Shown in pieces: positions 21,241 to 33,710 of a stretch of DNA of 64,000 bases (positions are counted from its first letter, which is position 1; the number at the start of each line of letters is the position of its first letter). The stretch lies in assembly GCA_947650285.1 (NCBI GenBank), contig CANTFL010000529.1, positions 80,906 to 144,905 of the forward strand, read 5' to 3'. This DNA comes from Hyaloperonospora brassicae (taxonomy: Eukaryota > Oomycota > Peronosporomycetes > Peronosporales > Peronosporaceae). A model generated the notes under the pieces. It saw nothing but the letters and a program-made list of their open reading frames with translations, ran no database searches and was not told where the DNA came from. Both the position numbers and the translations under genes were made by a program.

Positions 21241-22960
21241 TCGTATCCGCACGTTGACTATACGTACAAAGGAAGGCTTAAGTTCTTGAACCGACAAGTT
21301 ATAAAGAAGGAAAAGTAGAGCTTTATTTAGTTCAGTTTTCCTTAAAACTCTTTTTTGGTCTCAATTATAAACTATATTATACAATAGACGCCAAATGCAG
21401 CTACCCACGCACAATATATTGCGCGAGTCGCAGCGACTGGTGCTTCATTTGGGTGGTATAATGGCATAAATAATCAAAATTTGAGTGGTACTGAACATTC
21501 TCTGTACAATTTATTTTCCTTCGGCATTTATTTGTAAGGTAAATAGTGAAGAATATTAACGATTAAACTATGTTTGGTTTTCACCTATGAGCAAAAAATG
21601 AGGTGTAATGAACTCATTCAGATAAATTACCATCCCACCATGAGTCACTGTAGTGACTGATTTTCAACTTACTGCCTGGTGATAGAGCGATCACCTATCG
21701 ATCACTTTGGTAAAAGGGCACTTGTTGGTCTGCCCAACCTATTTTCGATCTCATCGCATGGTTAACAGGTCCATGCGGTGTGTATCCAAAGGTTTTAAGA
21801 ACGCGTCTGAGTGAATGCGTGCAGTTAACAGGAGAATATGTGAAGAACAAGCGACAGGCGACAAATCGTCTACTGCTATTACTGAGCAGCCTTCAACGTC
21901 GTTCGTTCCAGATTCACGTGGTGATGCACCACATGTAGCGGATGCTCCCACAGAGTCTATCGCGGTGAGGACCCCATTACAATTAACTACGACCAGGATG
22001 ACATCTACCCTGGTGAGTTGGACGTGGCATTTGACTGTAAATCACCCGTTAGGTCTTTTAAAGAAGGGACGACTGAGAAGCCTTGCCGTGGTCGGTACTA
22101 CAGCGAGGCTTAAAGTCTTGAAAGTTTTAGGTCGCTTGATGCGTCGGATGGATCGTACTTTGACGAGACGATAGGGCTTAAATGAGCGTGGCGTGAGTGG
22201 CGGGCAAGGCGACAAAGCTTGTATCAAATGCGAAAACGGATGGAGTTGTCGCGATGATCGCGATGTAGGAGCTTCTACTGACATCACGCAGAAGAACAGA
22301 GACTGCGGCATTATAAGTCTTGCTCATGAGAGAAGCCATGAGGTGCCAAAGAAGCGCGATCAGGATTAGTAAATTAGAATGACCACAAAGCGAGATTGAA
22401 TTCTCGGATATATAATGCGCCCGGCTTTATTGCCTTGAAGATCAGTGTGTAGAATATCGCGCTGAGCACAACTAGCTCATTGATATCTTTGTTGGTCACC
22501 GATGAGACACAGATCCGTGAACGTGATTGCACCATGTTGATCAAGAGTAGAATGCATTTATCCACACTGTTGTATTCATCGGCGATGAATATTGGCTTAC
22601 CAAACTTCCTGCATCTCGTAGTAGGTTAACGAACGTTACAATTTAAATATCAAATGATGTATAAAAATATTATAATTTGAATCCGGTTGTTTACTAGTAT
22701 GAAGAGAGTAAGAGTTGAGCCTAAATCCTCAGATCCTACTCCGTGGTATTACGGTGTGTGTTTTCTGTGCAGTACTACTGTTCTTTTCATGGCTTGATTC
22801 TATTCGAAGAGAACCGATATACTGCTATCAAATCTTTTGAGATTTTATGGGATAACTTAGTATTTAATTCAATCATAGCACAGTTCAAGTATCTCTAGAG
22901 AGCGCCTGGATCACATTGTCGAGTAGCCCATATGGAGGGACGCTGCTAACCAACGTTTCA
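21241..22960. other. AT-rich region, no gene recognised
   Basis: This may be interior sequence of the older Gypsy element whose LTR precedes it, but no gag or pol motif is readable. A 119-codon frame on + (21815-22174) is Thr/Arg-rich with no motif. Confidence 0.4.
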
Positions 22961-25900
22961 AAAAAGTCTGATCGTCATTGGGATTGCACATCCGGCATAA
23001 AAAATATGCTGGCGTGAAAGTGCATCAGCAACAACATTAATCCGCTTCAATTTATGTTTCACGGAGATGTTGTGCTTCGAAAAGAGCTTCTACCACCGCA
23101 TCATTCGTTGCAAGAGCTGTGAGACTTCACGTCTAGGAGATGCTCACACATCATGCGTAAGCATAATTCATACGCCGATCAAAAATTTGTAAATTTGCTG
23201 CTATACATTACCACTTCTTGGGTGCATCGTCGTTATAACTACATACGCCCAGATCTAAAAAAGATCAAGCCGATCATCGACTGGCCTATTACCGTCGACG
23301 TCAAGCGGCTCGGCGAGATTCTTGCCTTAGCGCGTACTTGCACAAATGCTCGTGGAAGGCCGAGATGGCCGTTCATCTTCCCTGATTATACAAAAAGAAC
23401 AAAAAGTGATCATGGAGTACCAAGTGTCAGTATTCCTATAAAGCTATCAAGCTAAGCTTGATAAAAACTGCCATTGTTGGTGATGAGGAATCACGATCGA
23501 TCATTTCGTGTGTTATTTGGTGCCAGTAATTTTTTTCAATGATCTGTGCGTGCGTGCATTATAAAGCAGACGAATAATAGCTCTTCTTCTATTTTAATTT
23601 ACATACACGTTCGAAGTTCCACCTATTGCTTGTATTTGGAAGAAAGTACCATCAAAATAGCTCGATGGAAAATCTTGCACCGATATCAATGCTTTTGGTA
23701 CGAATCAGATGTAAGGAGGGGGAATAACGTATCCAATGTGACTTAACCTCCAATCTCAGAACATACCTCTGGAAGTGATTACTGCCATTACAAATAACTC
23801 GTTTCGTAAAGATCGGATAAAATCCACCCATCAGATCCATGGACGAAAAAATGTCACGCTTCGACCAACTATAAATGGTTCCTTTATTTCTTGGTATCTG
23901 TGTCAAACCAATACGGTTTTCCTTTGACTTCTTGGATGCGTGCACTTTTCCCGAATTCTTCTGTGTTTATTTGCACATAGATGGTCGAAAATAGGGACAG
24001 AAATTTAGCTCGCTGGAAAGTGATCGGCAAATCGATCGCTATGTTCTCGCCACTAGGCAGTAAGTAGATACTGCTTTTTCATAAAGAAACTCGAGCTTCG
24101 ATTCTCACTTTGGTCTGTCGACAAGATGATAAAAAAACGTTTGTCCTCAGCAAAAGAACCACCAACATTTTATCGGTGACGCACTCTTCCTCTGCGCAAG
24201 TACGAAACTTTGGCTTAATTTGCCAGTACTGAAGATCTCGAAATGCTCTTGCAGCTTTAACTTCGGCAATTGTGCTATCACGATATTTAAATACGTTGGT
24301 GCAATCGAGTCGGGTTTACAATCGCCGACACTTGATCCGTCGTTCACCTAGGCATTCAATGTCTCGGTTTTCCTAGAAACTCATTTTCTTATTTTGTTTG
24401 GGCACTAAGATAAATGCCGTTGGATATTTAAGCGCTTAATGCATTACATATGTTTGGATTAGTATGTAAAAGATGGGTAGTCATCGGACGACTATTCGGT
24501 CTACCATTGATTATTATGTCACTCCCCTAATTAATTGAATATGACTATCTTAAACGTTTACTTGGTAAAGGGTTATCGCATAAAGACCGAAGAGTGGTCA
24601 AACCTCCATTGATGCCCAGACAACCGACTTACGGAAGGGGTATCCCGTACCGTGTGTCTTGTCTTGTTCCTTCACTTCGTGGTCCTTCACTTAAAGTACC
24701 CGTCGACGGGCGGGTCGCACTCTTATATGTGACTTGAGGTTGTTTGTCTATCCTGACAGAGTTGAGGATATGCTTAGTTTGGTCACGAATAATTTGTTCA
24801 CACGACCAGCGCTTACTGTTAGCGCTCCTCATAGTTGCCCTAGACTTCCTTGAGGTCATCTTGACCGATTGTAGATAACTGATACGCTTGTTCTTCGAAT
24901 TTCTCGAGCCGTCTGAAGACATTGCCTTGTGACGCATGCCGCTTCCGATCGCGGGATAACTTTCATGAGCATTTTTGTCCCTAGCCACCCAAACTAGGAA
25001 AAGATATGTAGCGAATACGAGCACATCATACCTTGTACGTCGGATGGACACTGGCATCCCAGCTCGGGAAGGATGCCGACGCGTGTATATTGTAGGAAAA
25101 TCAACACTATTTGGTATAAACCTATCTGCGACTAGAGTTACTATTATACCTTTCTCTATCTCAGTTTTTTAACGTAGTTTGTCGTCCACAACTTATTTGT
25201 CGCGATTACGTATTTCACCCTTGATCACCGTGACCGCTGGTCATACCCGATGAATGTGCCATTGGTCACCATCAATGACCGTGACCGCTGGTCACAGCCG
25301 ATAAACGGGACCGTCAACCCTTGTTCCGCTGCCGCTGTAATTGTTCGATGCTAATTCCCAAGGCTTCCGTGACTGGTACCAGGCTTGTATAATCTTGTCA
25401 GTCGCGGTTTATCGTATTTTTCTTGATAGGTTCACCACATTATTTCTTCGACAAGCATCCATGTCCCAATCTTCTCGACTTGTTCGAGTGATGAACCTTC
25501 AAAATGCCTGTATTCAACACAATATCCGGAATCTCTCTCAAAACAGTGTTGTAGACCACTACAATGAGGTCTGGCAGTCGTACTAACGACCGGACAATAG
25601 TGATGCCATCGGTCTCAATCCTAGAACAGGCATGGGTTGTGAAAGCTCCAAGACGCTCACTAAATGGCTATTTAATGAGCAATTGGAAGGCATCTCAAAC
25701 CTATTGATTCTGCCAGCCTATCAATGGCTTCTACCGGTTGAGCCATAGTAAACCAATGATGACGATTATGATTTCGTAAAAAGCTAGTACGATAAATTCA
25801 TACACGCATTGTACTTCTTCTATCGTGTTATTATTTCCCACTTTATTTGCTGTTGTGGATGCACCTGTTAAAAAGCGCATCGTTGTCCTCGTGAAAGAGT

Positions 25901-26800
25901 TTTAGTGCTAAACGAACTTGAATGTACGAGTCTCCAGAGTCTGGCGACGAACAAATTTGTTCGATGCATCGCAATCTACTAAGGATTAAAGTGACATATT
26001 TATGTTACTTTGATGTCTAAGGTGATGAGAGAAACCTCATCACCAGAGAAAGTAGCACACTGTGAATGTGGGTTGAGAACATTTTCCGTCAAGATGCCTG
26101 TAGATTATCTTGGCTTTGATAGATCAGCAGAGATCATCGCACGGAATAATCCCAACCGATTTGACCGTATGCATTTGTTGTTGCGACTTTGCAACAACGT
26201 CGGACCCGCGTCCTCTGTCCTTATTTGACTTCCGGACGGTCATTGCGTACCATTGTACGTGACACTTGGGTCGGGGTAAAACATTCATAGGCCTGGTGAA
26301 CTGTTTTATAGAATCCATTGCATTACTGCAATCGCCTATATATACTAAAGAGCGTGAACGCTCGTTCCTCACATTACTTAGATCCACAGACTCCAGACTA
26401 CATGTTCCCTGTCTCCTCAATGGACGATATGAAGACGAACTTAGCGGTCTTGTATCACATATAGTTGTTCCTGTTCCGCCGCTGAATGTTCTTGGTAAAG
26501 TGACATCAGTATCGAGCGTGATAGGTTGGTCTTGTCTGGACTATACGCAAAATCCTGGTAAATACAGTGACTTTAGTGTACTCAATAATAATCAGGTTGG
26601 AAGCAACGAATATCAAGAGGTATCAATTGTGATGATCGCTAGCATGCACATCAAGTTTACCCGTCTGAAATACAAAAACTCGGCACGATACTTAAACTCG
26701 ACTAGTGGTAGTGGCGACTCATAATTCTGTTTGAGATGGTTCTTAAAGACCTCTAACGACCCGGATACATATGAATCATAAATATCAATCCCTATATCCT
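22960..26800 (-). mobile_element. decayed and rearranged Ty3/Gypsy remnant (copy 3)
   Basis: Pieces of the same family read mostly on the minus strand in pol-to-gag order: an RNase H tail like VVADALS (about 23000-23060), FSSMDLMGGFYPI of RT (23820-23860), a linker piece NDGSSVGD (24300-24345), the protease neighbourhood (about 25925-25975), GDEVSLIT-like sequence (about 26010-26045), and the gag end RGRGSDVVAKSQQQ (26175-26230). One RT/thumb piece (23153-23360, KIKPIIDWPITVDVKRL) reads on the plus strand, so part has been inverted. All frames are broken. The stretch 25200-25310 has two copies of a 50-60-bp unit containing CCGTGACCGCTGGTCA. Confidence 0.7.
25341..25586 (+). pseudogene. possible gag fragment of another retroelement
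   Basis: An 81-codon frame includes LDRFTTLFLRQASMSQ and NSVVDHYNEVWQSY, which have the feel of a Gypsy gag capsid but do not match the gag of copies 1 or 2, and read on the opposite strand to the surrounding remnant. The identification is weak and rests on pattern only. Confidence 0.25.
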
Positions 26801-28446
26801 GAGCCTTGGGTTAACTAGATAAGTCAGTTTGGTCGATTGCGACTTGTATTTCGTCGCCAATGATGAGACGATCTCTCAATGCGCTGTCCAACTTGAACGA
26901 ACTATCTTCACAGGTAATAATCCTCGAGCCGTTTTGTACTTAAAAACCGATATATTTACTTTTTAGTCGACCCGCCCACATCATCATTAAGTTGCTATCA
27001 TATATTAAATTACTTGTTGAGCCTTCAGATATCTCAACTACTCTGATTGTTGAAAGTCTTTGATGGATAAGCGAGGATTTTTTTCTAGTTTAACCATGGG
27101 TTAATTTTATCTCAACTTGGTGATTCGGGTATGTCGTAATTCTCTGTCAAAAGCCTTCAACATGCTACTGATGGCGTTCTTACGAATGCAAGAAACTCAT
27201 TCATTTAACCGCATTCCATTTGAGATTTATCGAATGGAAATAAGTTTCACGCGTGGCGTAAAAGCTGTGTCCCTCAGGCAACATGATTATGTTTGACTAA
27301 ACGATCAAGGTCGTATAACGGTGTACGAAGTGTTATTGGTAAGCCCTTGAACAGTGTCAAAACAGGAATATGCTGTCCAAGCTACACGTATACTGTACGT
27401 GCCGTCGAAGCAAAGAATTTGAGCAAGGATTGATCAGAAGGGAAGTCAAGTAAGATTATATACTATATATACTAAAGTTAAACCTTGGTCATAAAACCCA
27501 TTTATCGCATTTGAATTACATACAGCTACATAAATCTTGATGCGGAATCGCACTTATCTACCTTTGCGCGCCTCTAGCAGCGATCAGTTGTTTTGTTGAT
27601 ATACAAAATGGCCTATATAAACCAAGTGTGAAGCAGCACCGAATGATGTATCGAAAGAAAACATTCCTTCCATATTAAAAACATCTTTATGTTGACTTAT
27701 ATTGCTATCAGTCTGACGTGGATCGTTATCAAATAAAGAAAATACTTAGGTCTTTGCAGTGCGAAGGCAAGGCGTATGCATTGTGTCTATTTTAATGTGT
27801 ATGGTGTACGAATATTAACAGCGGCTTGCCGTTCGGTAATGAGAAGACGCAGCCGTAGACGCTACATTTGTGCGGAGTCGGTTTAATACAGATACTTATA
27901 CTGGTTATTTATCAGTGACAGAGAAACGTACAAACGTGTCACAAATAGAGTCTTATTAAAGCTTTTAAGGATACAGGGATCCGAATGAAAACAATTTGCG
28001 AAGCGTGCAGAATGCGGTCGTATCGTTAATAAGGTAATATTCACTGTTTTACTCAAGAATCACACCATGATCACAACGTAACAAATCTGTGTCGTAGAGA
28101 CGATAGATCAAGAGCAGATTAAATTATACATACATTTGCGTCATAAACCTTGGATTGATGGAGATGCTGATGCGGAATAACCTGTGTGCGACGAGTTTAA
28201 AGAGCACCTATCAATCACTAGTGGAGGCTGAACAACGTCGGTGTGGATTGGGAAACTCACACTAACAATGCATATATATACGTACCTGCGGCGTTCGTTA
28301 GCACTAGAGTAGTAAACCAGGTGGTATAGTTATAACCTGGAGTGGTATGAGTGGAAACGATGTGGATTCGTCATATCGTAGCGAGGAAGTAAGATTTTGG
28401 ACAAGTGGAGTTGGGAAGCGGTGATTAAAGGATGGTTTTTCGGTAA
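26801..28446. other. AT-rich region, no gene recognised
   Basis: No frame of useful length and no domain. TATA-rich stretches and short duplications are typical of decayed repeats. Confidence 0.5.
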
Positions 28447-29754
28447 AATAAAAAATGCCCCATTTGATCACGAAAAAAAATGCCTCAAGTAATTGGAAAA
28501 TGAAAAAATGCCCCACGTCCTAGCTTTATTAAGTTAATGTGGCACACATAGAATCAAGTGTTCCTAATCATTTTATTTTTCCCTTTCACGACCGTGACCA
28601 ACCCCCGCCCGGGTCAGGAAGCCGCGGAGAGGGTTCTGCCGCGGGCGTGCTGCGCTTGTAGCCACCAGTTGCAAAACTCTCTCCGTGACCCGGCCCCAAA
28701 CAGGGCGGGGTTGTTCACGGCCACCCCTAGTCGGTATGTGCTAAAGTTGTTGAATCTGATGTTATTAATTCTGTTATTGTTCTTTCAGTATATATCGTTG
28801 ATGTTGTTGCTGCTACTGGTGATGCTACTGCTGTTGTTGCTGTTGCGGTTGTTGTAGTAGGTGCTGTTGTTGATGTTGTTGCTGCTGCGGTTTTTATTGT
28901 AGGTGTTGCGCTTGAGTTGTTTGGAGTGTGGCTGCATCATTATTCTCGACATGAGAGGCACTTCTCAAGAGTAGCGTGGTGGGCGCAGGATACAGACGAA
29001 GTGGGCTTGGATATTGTGCTGCTTCGCTACAAGGTTCGTACATCAAATTTAGAGCCAGCATATTCTGACTCGAGTAATCTTATTACTAGCGTGGCGCCTT
29101 ACAGCATATATCCTTATCAGGGTAATAACAAAAGCCAAACACCTTAGTGGGCGCGGGAAAACGTGACGTAAGTGGTAAATGAGCACTGTGTATCGTCAGA
29201 GTATTGTCTGCGAAGACATCCGGTACACTTCTAATACCAATCTGCCATTTTTTTTGTCGGTGACGTCGCAGTTAATTCTTAAATACATCCTGATTATTGG
29301 CATCTTGAAATATGGCCTGGAAACTTAACTTGTTGTGACCATAAGATGCCCCGAAGCTGCAGCGATTGTGTTTCTTTTTTACTATCTTTACGGTCACCTC
29401 CTTCGTGATTCGTAATCGTTTAGAAGCATTTCTGCGTTTTGTGATCGACAAAAGTACGTGTAGGATGAAGTTAATGCCCTTAGGGAGCAATCTTCTTCTC
29501 CAAAAACCAGTGTGTATCGATAGAAGCAGCGTTGACTTGCCCTTGCACTTCGATAAAGGCACGGTACGAGCTGGTAGCTATTTATTATGTTACATTTGGG
29601 CGCAAAAATGCCAAAAATGTATATTTAACTCACTTGCTACCTCGACTGCTGGCAACGTCTATCTCACTCGCTGCTGTCGAACCTTTTCTGTAATAATAGG
29701 ATGTGGGGCATTTTTTTATTTTTGTGATTAAAATGGGGCATTTTTTATTTTCCC
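28447..29754. mobile_element. probable non-autonomous DNA element with AAAAAATGCCCCA inverted repeats
   Basis: The left end reads AAAATAAAAAATGCCCCATT (28446-28465) followed by a second ATGCCTC/ATGCCCCAC copy (28479-28516). The right end (29701-29754) is the inverted form with two copies of TGGGGCATTTTTT. The ends therefore form imperfect inverted repeats of 50-70 bp around 1.2 kb. The inside holds a GC-rich hairpin, a GTT/GCT-rich tract (28800-28900) and no transposase. The target duplication is not clear. Confidence 0.55.
28586..28733. repeat. GC-rich imperfect inverted repeat (hairpin)
   Basis: GACCGTGACCAACCCCCGCC..GGGTCA near 28588-28615 pairs with TGACCC..GGGCGGGGTTGTTCACGGCC near 28685-28722. 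Arms are about 40-45 bases with mismatches. Its GC content stands out against AT-rich surroundings, so it was probably brought in from elsewhere. Confidence 0.6.
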
Positions 29755-31556
29755 TAATTTTTAGCTCTAAAGAGCAAAATGTAGATTATAGTGGTTTTAT
29801 CTTAAGACGCTATATTGGCTACATGCAATTTATGTGGATAATACTTAACGTGACGTAGGTGTACATTTGGAGCGATTAGGCCATTTAAGCCGCGTGTATA
29901 AAACAAGGTCGTGACTGCAACGTCACATTTTTTGTTGTGATGGAGATACCGAAAGGAACTCAGGTTTGGCAATGGTATGTGCCGGGTCCCACCACAGTAT
30001 GGGAATATATTTAGCGCATATAAAAGGTTACAAGGAACGGTGCTATATGTTTATTGGCGTTTTGAAAGGAGTGGATGTATGCCACGACACACTTTAGTCG
30101 TATCAGGTCAAAAAATGGATCAATTCCACTACATTCTCACGAAACACGAATAAAACAAGCGGGTACACTTTGGTCAAGAATTACTATACAATAATTTAAT
30201 AATTTTATAGACTAACTTAGAGTCGAACAGACTTGTTTGTATAATGGAAGCGATGCGATGCACGTATAATTTCTGTGGGAATCTACATCGACATCATGTT
30301 GGTAACGTCTCCTATATCATCGAAGATCGACAGACTTTTTAAATTTGGCAAATGTGTCTGTAAAGAATCCAATATTAGCGCATAAATTTCATGAAATGCA
30401 AATCAATTTTACAATTAATGTGACTTTTATTTTTGACGAAGAAGTAATAATTGTAACTATGCTAAAGGAACTGGATTTGAAATGCGCTTATGGAATACGA
30501 ATTCCCGTATATACTACCACTGCTCACATTGTCGAAAATGATGATACTGCTTCTATATATTACACTGGATGTATAGCTGGCATGTTATTTTCAATCACTG
30601 ATGGATTCTCTGTTATAGATATTGCGACGCACTTCTCTTGATATTTAGTTTGCTTACATCGTGATACTGACTTAAGCGTTGCGAGACGGAAGGTGGTCGA
30701 ACACTTGCCAAGAAACTAGCCAGGTTTTTACAAGTGTCGATAGATCTTCGTCAGCGAGTGAAAATACATGTCTATCTAAATGCGCCACTTTAATTTGGTT
30801 GCATAAGCTACGCATACTTTGCTGCAGAAAAGTCGAAATGGAAAATCGATAGTAAGAGGTATCTCAAAGTAGTGTTCTACCAGTTATACACTTTAATTTA
30901 CTCGCAAAAAACAAGGTGTGTGTTTCCATGCCCACTACTCAGCAGTGATCAATACGGAGTCGGTCGTGGTTGCAACGACGATTGGCACGAGAGAATTGCC
31001 AGAGGATGGATGGCACCGTGCCGATGTCGCTTCAATTTTATTACAATAAACAAAATTTACTATTCTTTCTACGAAGCGTATTTGTTATGTAAATTTACCG
31101 TTCCCTGCACGTACATCGTATAAAAGGCCGAGAGGCCGAGAGGATCCTGCCTACGCTGAATCAGTACAAGTAAGTGCCGATTTTGCAAGATCATCTTCAC
31201 CTTTCGTTATTGGTAAATGAATATGTTTTTGCGGTAGGAAGTATGCGTTTATTTGCACTCGTGTAAAGTAGTTAATAGTAGAAGCTGATATATTAAGTGT
31301 TAGTTCTCTCGTTACACTGCCCTACATGTTCTTCACCTACACTGAAACTTGACCTGGTCAAGTTGCAGATGGCGCACGTCCAGTTCGTAGGCCACCATGT
31401 GTTGATGCCACATGTCTTTCGCATCTTCGATCCCACTGGCTTCACGCCCTGGTCGTCTTATGTGGCGTTCGTGTCTCTGCGTTCCACTTAGTAAGTCGTT
31501 AGTGTTGTCGAAGAAGCGCCTCGGCCAGAGAGTGGGAACCGAACGGTACGTTTAGA
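29755..31556. other. AT-rich region, no gene recognised
   Basis: Frames at 30345-30641 (+, 98 codons), 30872-31123 (+) and 31297-31491 (+) have no recognisable domain. The first has a plausible amino-acid mix (TINVTFIFDEEVIIV) but no homology I can name. Confidence 0.45.
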
Positions 31557-31644
31557 CGATTAGTAATGCGCGAAGGAGCGATTACTAATGCGCGACTGTA
31601 CGATTGGTAATGCGCGACATAGCGATTACGAATGTGCAGTTGAA
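31557..31644 (+). repeat. 22-bp tandem repeat, four units
   Basis: Four successive units follow the pattern CGATTRSTAATGCGCGANNN, each 22 bp with a variable 4-5-base end; the last unit is the most diverged (CGATTACGAATGTGCAG). It lies 220 bp before the tubulin-carrying element. Confidence 0.8.
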
Positions 31645-31858
31645 GAATCCAGTAGGTTTAGAGTAGCAAAATAGTTTGCGAACTAAGGACCTAAATATAA
31701 TTACTTTTCATTTTACTGTCTAGTGCTCAAGTACCTTTGTTTTTCGTTAGATTATTGGTCAATCTGGTGAGGTCGGACGTTACCTGTAACAGGTCTTGCA
31801 GTTGACCGTTCAACCTCGATGACCTGTGAGAAGTGGTAATTTCAATACTTGCAAGTAT

Positions 31859-32931
31859 AGTGTATAGGCCACGACGAGGGGAACCCCCATTTTGCTACGG
31901 GTACACCAGCCCGCCTAGAAGTATAAAAAAGGACTTCACATTTTATAGTGCAGTATAATATGTAAACACGTAGTCACTTACTAATGATCCCTATCTCTTT
32001 ATCTTATACGACAGATCCACTCATGCGCGAGATTTTATCAATCCATCTTGGCCAGGGCGTTATTCAAACAGGTAATGCCTGCTGGGATCTCTACTGTCTC
32101 AAACATGGTGTCCGATTCGATAGTTTGATGCCGAGTGACCTGACCATCGGCAGTGCAACGACTCGTTTGCGACGTTTTTTGCCAAGATGGGCACGGACAA
32201 ACACGCACGCGTGCAGTGTTTGTGGACGTTGAGGCTACCGTCTGTGACGAGGTACGTACTGGTACACAGCGTTGAATGTCCAACCCCGAGTAGATTATTA
32301 TGGGTACGAAAATGCAGAAAACAATTACGCACGAGGTGTTACACCAACATGCTGGAGACCGTCGCTGAGTTTATGGCTGTTCTTTAGGTAGCGCCACGAT
32401 CGCACTTACTGTAGACCTGTTGCAGACTTACCTTGTTTTCTTTGATCTGGCGACTACGATGGCATACCCTTGGGTAACCGCAAACCCGTTTAAGGTTGAT
32501 TCAATTACGTTCCTGGAAGGAAAGCTGGTATTAATGAGAGCGGCACGTGGGGGTTGGAGCTGTTTAGCGACGGTTGTTCCTTTCTCGGGCATTCGTACGT
32601 CATTTTAGAAGTCCAGCTGGTGGGTGTTACTATCCGTTGTTTCCTGTCGTATCGCATGAGTATGAGGGGGCATGGACGCAGATGCGCGGCCAATACAGGT
32701 GTCTCACACATGTTCTTTTTCCTTTGTATTATGGGATATCCCCTCTTTTTTCCCAGAGCCCTAGTCCATACAATCTCAGCAATATGGTTGGGTGCTTTAC
32801 ATACAATTGTATTGTACTGTCCACGTACATTATTCTGCACTATAAAATGTGAGGTCATTTATATTATTTCAGGCGCGCGGGTGTGCCCGTAGCAATAATA
32901 GGGGGTGCCCCTAGTCGTGGCCCAGTGTATA
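31859..32931. mobile_element. TIR DNA element with 8-bp target duplication carrying an alpha-tubulin fragment
   Basis: The element (31867-32923, about 1057 bp) is flanked by identical AGTGTATA at 31859-31866 and 32924-32931. Its ends are inverted repeats of about 95 bp: GGCCACGACGAGGGG at the left matches the complement of CCCCTAGTCGTGGCCC at the right, and both arms share GCTACGGG, GCCCGCCT-like and TCACATTTTATAGTGCAG. An 8-bp duplication is the size made by hAT-type (and P-type) transposases. No transposase is present, so it depends on one from elsewhere. Its interior contains coding sequence from alpha-tubulin. Confidence 0.82.
32023..32470 (+). pseudogene. alpha-tubulin 5' coding fragment captured in a transposon
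   Basis: From ATG at 32023 the frame reads [20 protein letters not shown] and continues with [10 protein letters not shown] and MPSDLTIG, which is the N terminus of alpha-tubulin (GTP-binding beta-tubulin-fold domain). A frame change follows near 32180; [20 protein letters not shown] appears in another frame (about 32211-32272), then NPE and, in a third frame, YENAENNYARG. A last weak match, LQTYLVFFD, lies near 32420-32445. Frameshifts and stops show it cannot make tubulin. The captured part covers about the first 140 residues of a 450-residue protein. It lies inside the inverted repeats, so it travels with the element. Confidence 0.85.
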
Positions 32932-33710
32932 TCACTTGTTCGCGATTATCTTGTTCGCTACTATTTATATTCGCATTAATTAAAGTTAGTTCTAAAAAAT
33001 GCAAGAAATTCGATATAGAATGAAACTTATATTGCACCACAATATGTATTCACATGATCCCTGGCAGTAATATTCGTAGGTTTACGATACATCTGTGTTG
33101 CTTTTTTATCTAACTTATCTTATGCCATTAATAATGTGTGATTAATACAAATAGAGCGTTTTGGTCTTATCTTGCTATTTTTTTAAATTGAAAGTAACTG
33201 GTCCTTTGACATTATCGATTTTTAATTCTTCTATTTTTTCTGTCTTGAGGTTCATTTTTATTTTCGTGATGTATTTCGTATTCTGTATTGGACTTTATTA
33301 GCATCATAGTTTATCCTATCTTAGAGGGTTGCCATTCGGCAGATATACTGGACCAAATGACAATCGCTCTTTTGGCATCAAATTGGGTGCTCTCAAGTTG
33401 CTTTGTTGTGATCATTAATCAGCAGCAACTCACTTTAACGCAACAGACGTGACTGGTATTGTATGCAAGTGCGTTTCCAAGACTCTTGTTGTTCTTTGCT
33501 CAATTAACAGAAACGAAAAAGTCATCGCTTTCGTTTTCGCTGCACATTGTAATGGGCGTTGACAAGAGAATCGCTATCAGTATTCACCTTTTCTGTATCA
33601 AAACAACCAAAAACAAAACAACACCACCAACAAGCAGCGAATTAGACGAAGAAAACCCGTCATCTAACGGGATCAAAACGCCCCATCCAAACACTTCGTA
33701 ACCTGTTGGC
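32932..33710. other. AT-rich intergenic region before the MEAK7-like gene
   Basis: No gene recognised. A TCACTTT at 33430-33436 fits the oomycete initiator consensus but is 275 bp before the ATG, so its role is uncertain. Confidence 0.45.

Noticed and set aside
24629..25057. 142-codon minus-strand frame
   Set aside because: Lies within the decayed Gypsy remnant and has no motif beyond basic composition.
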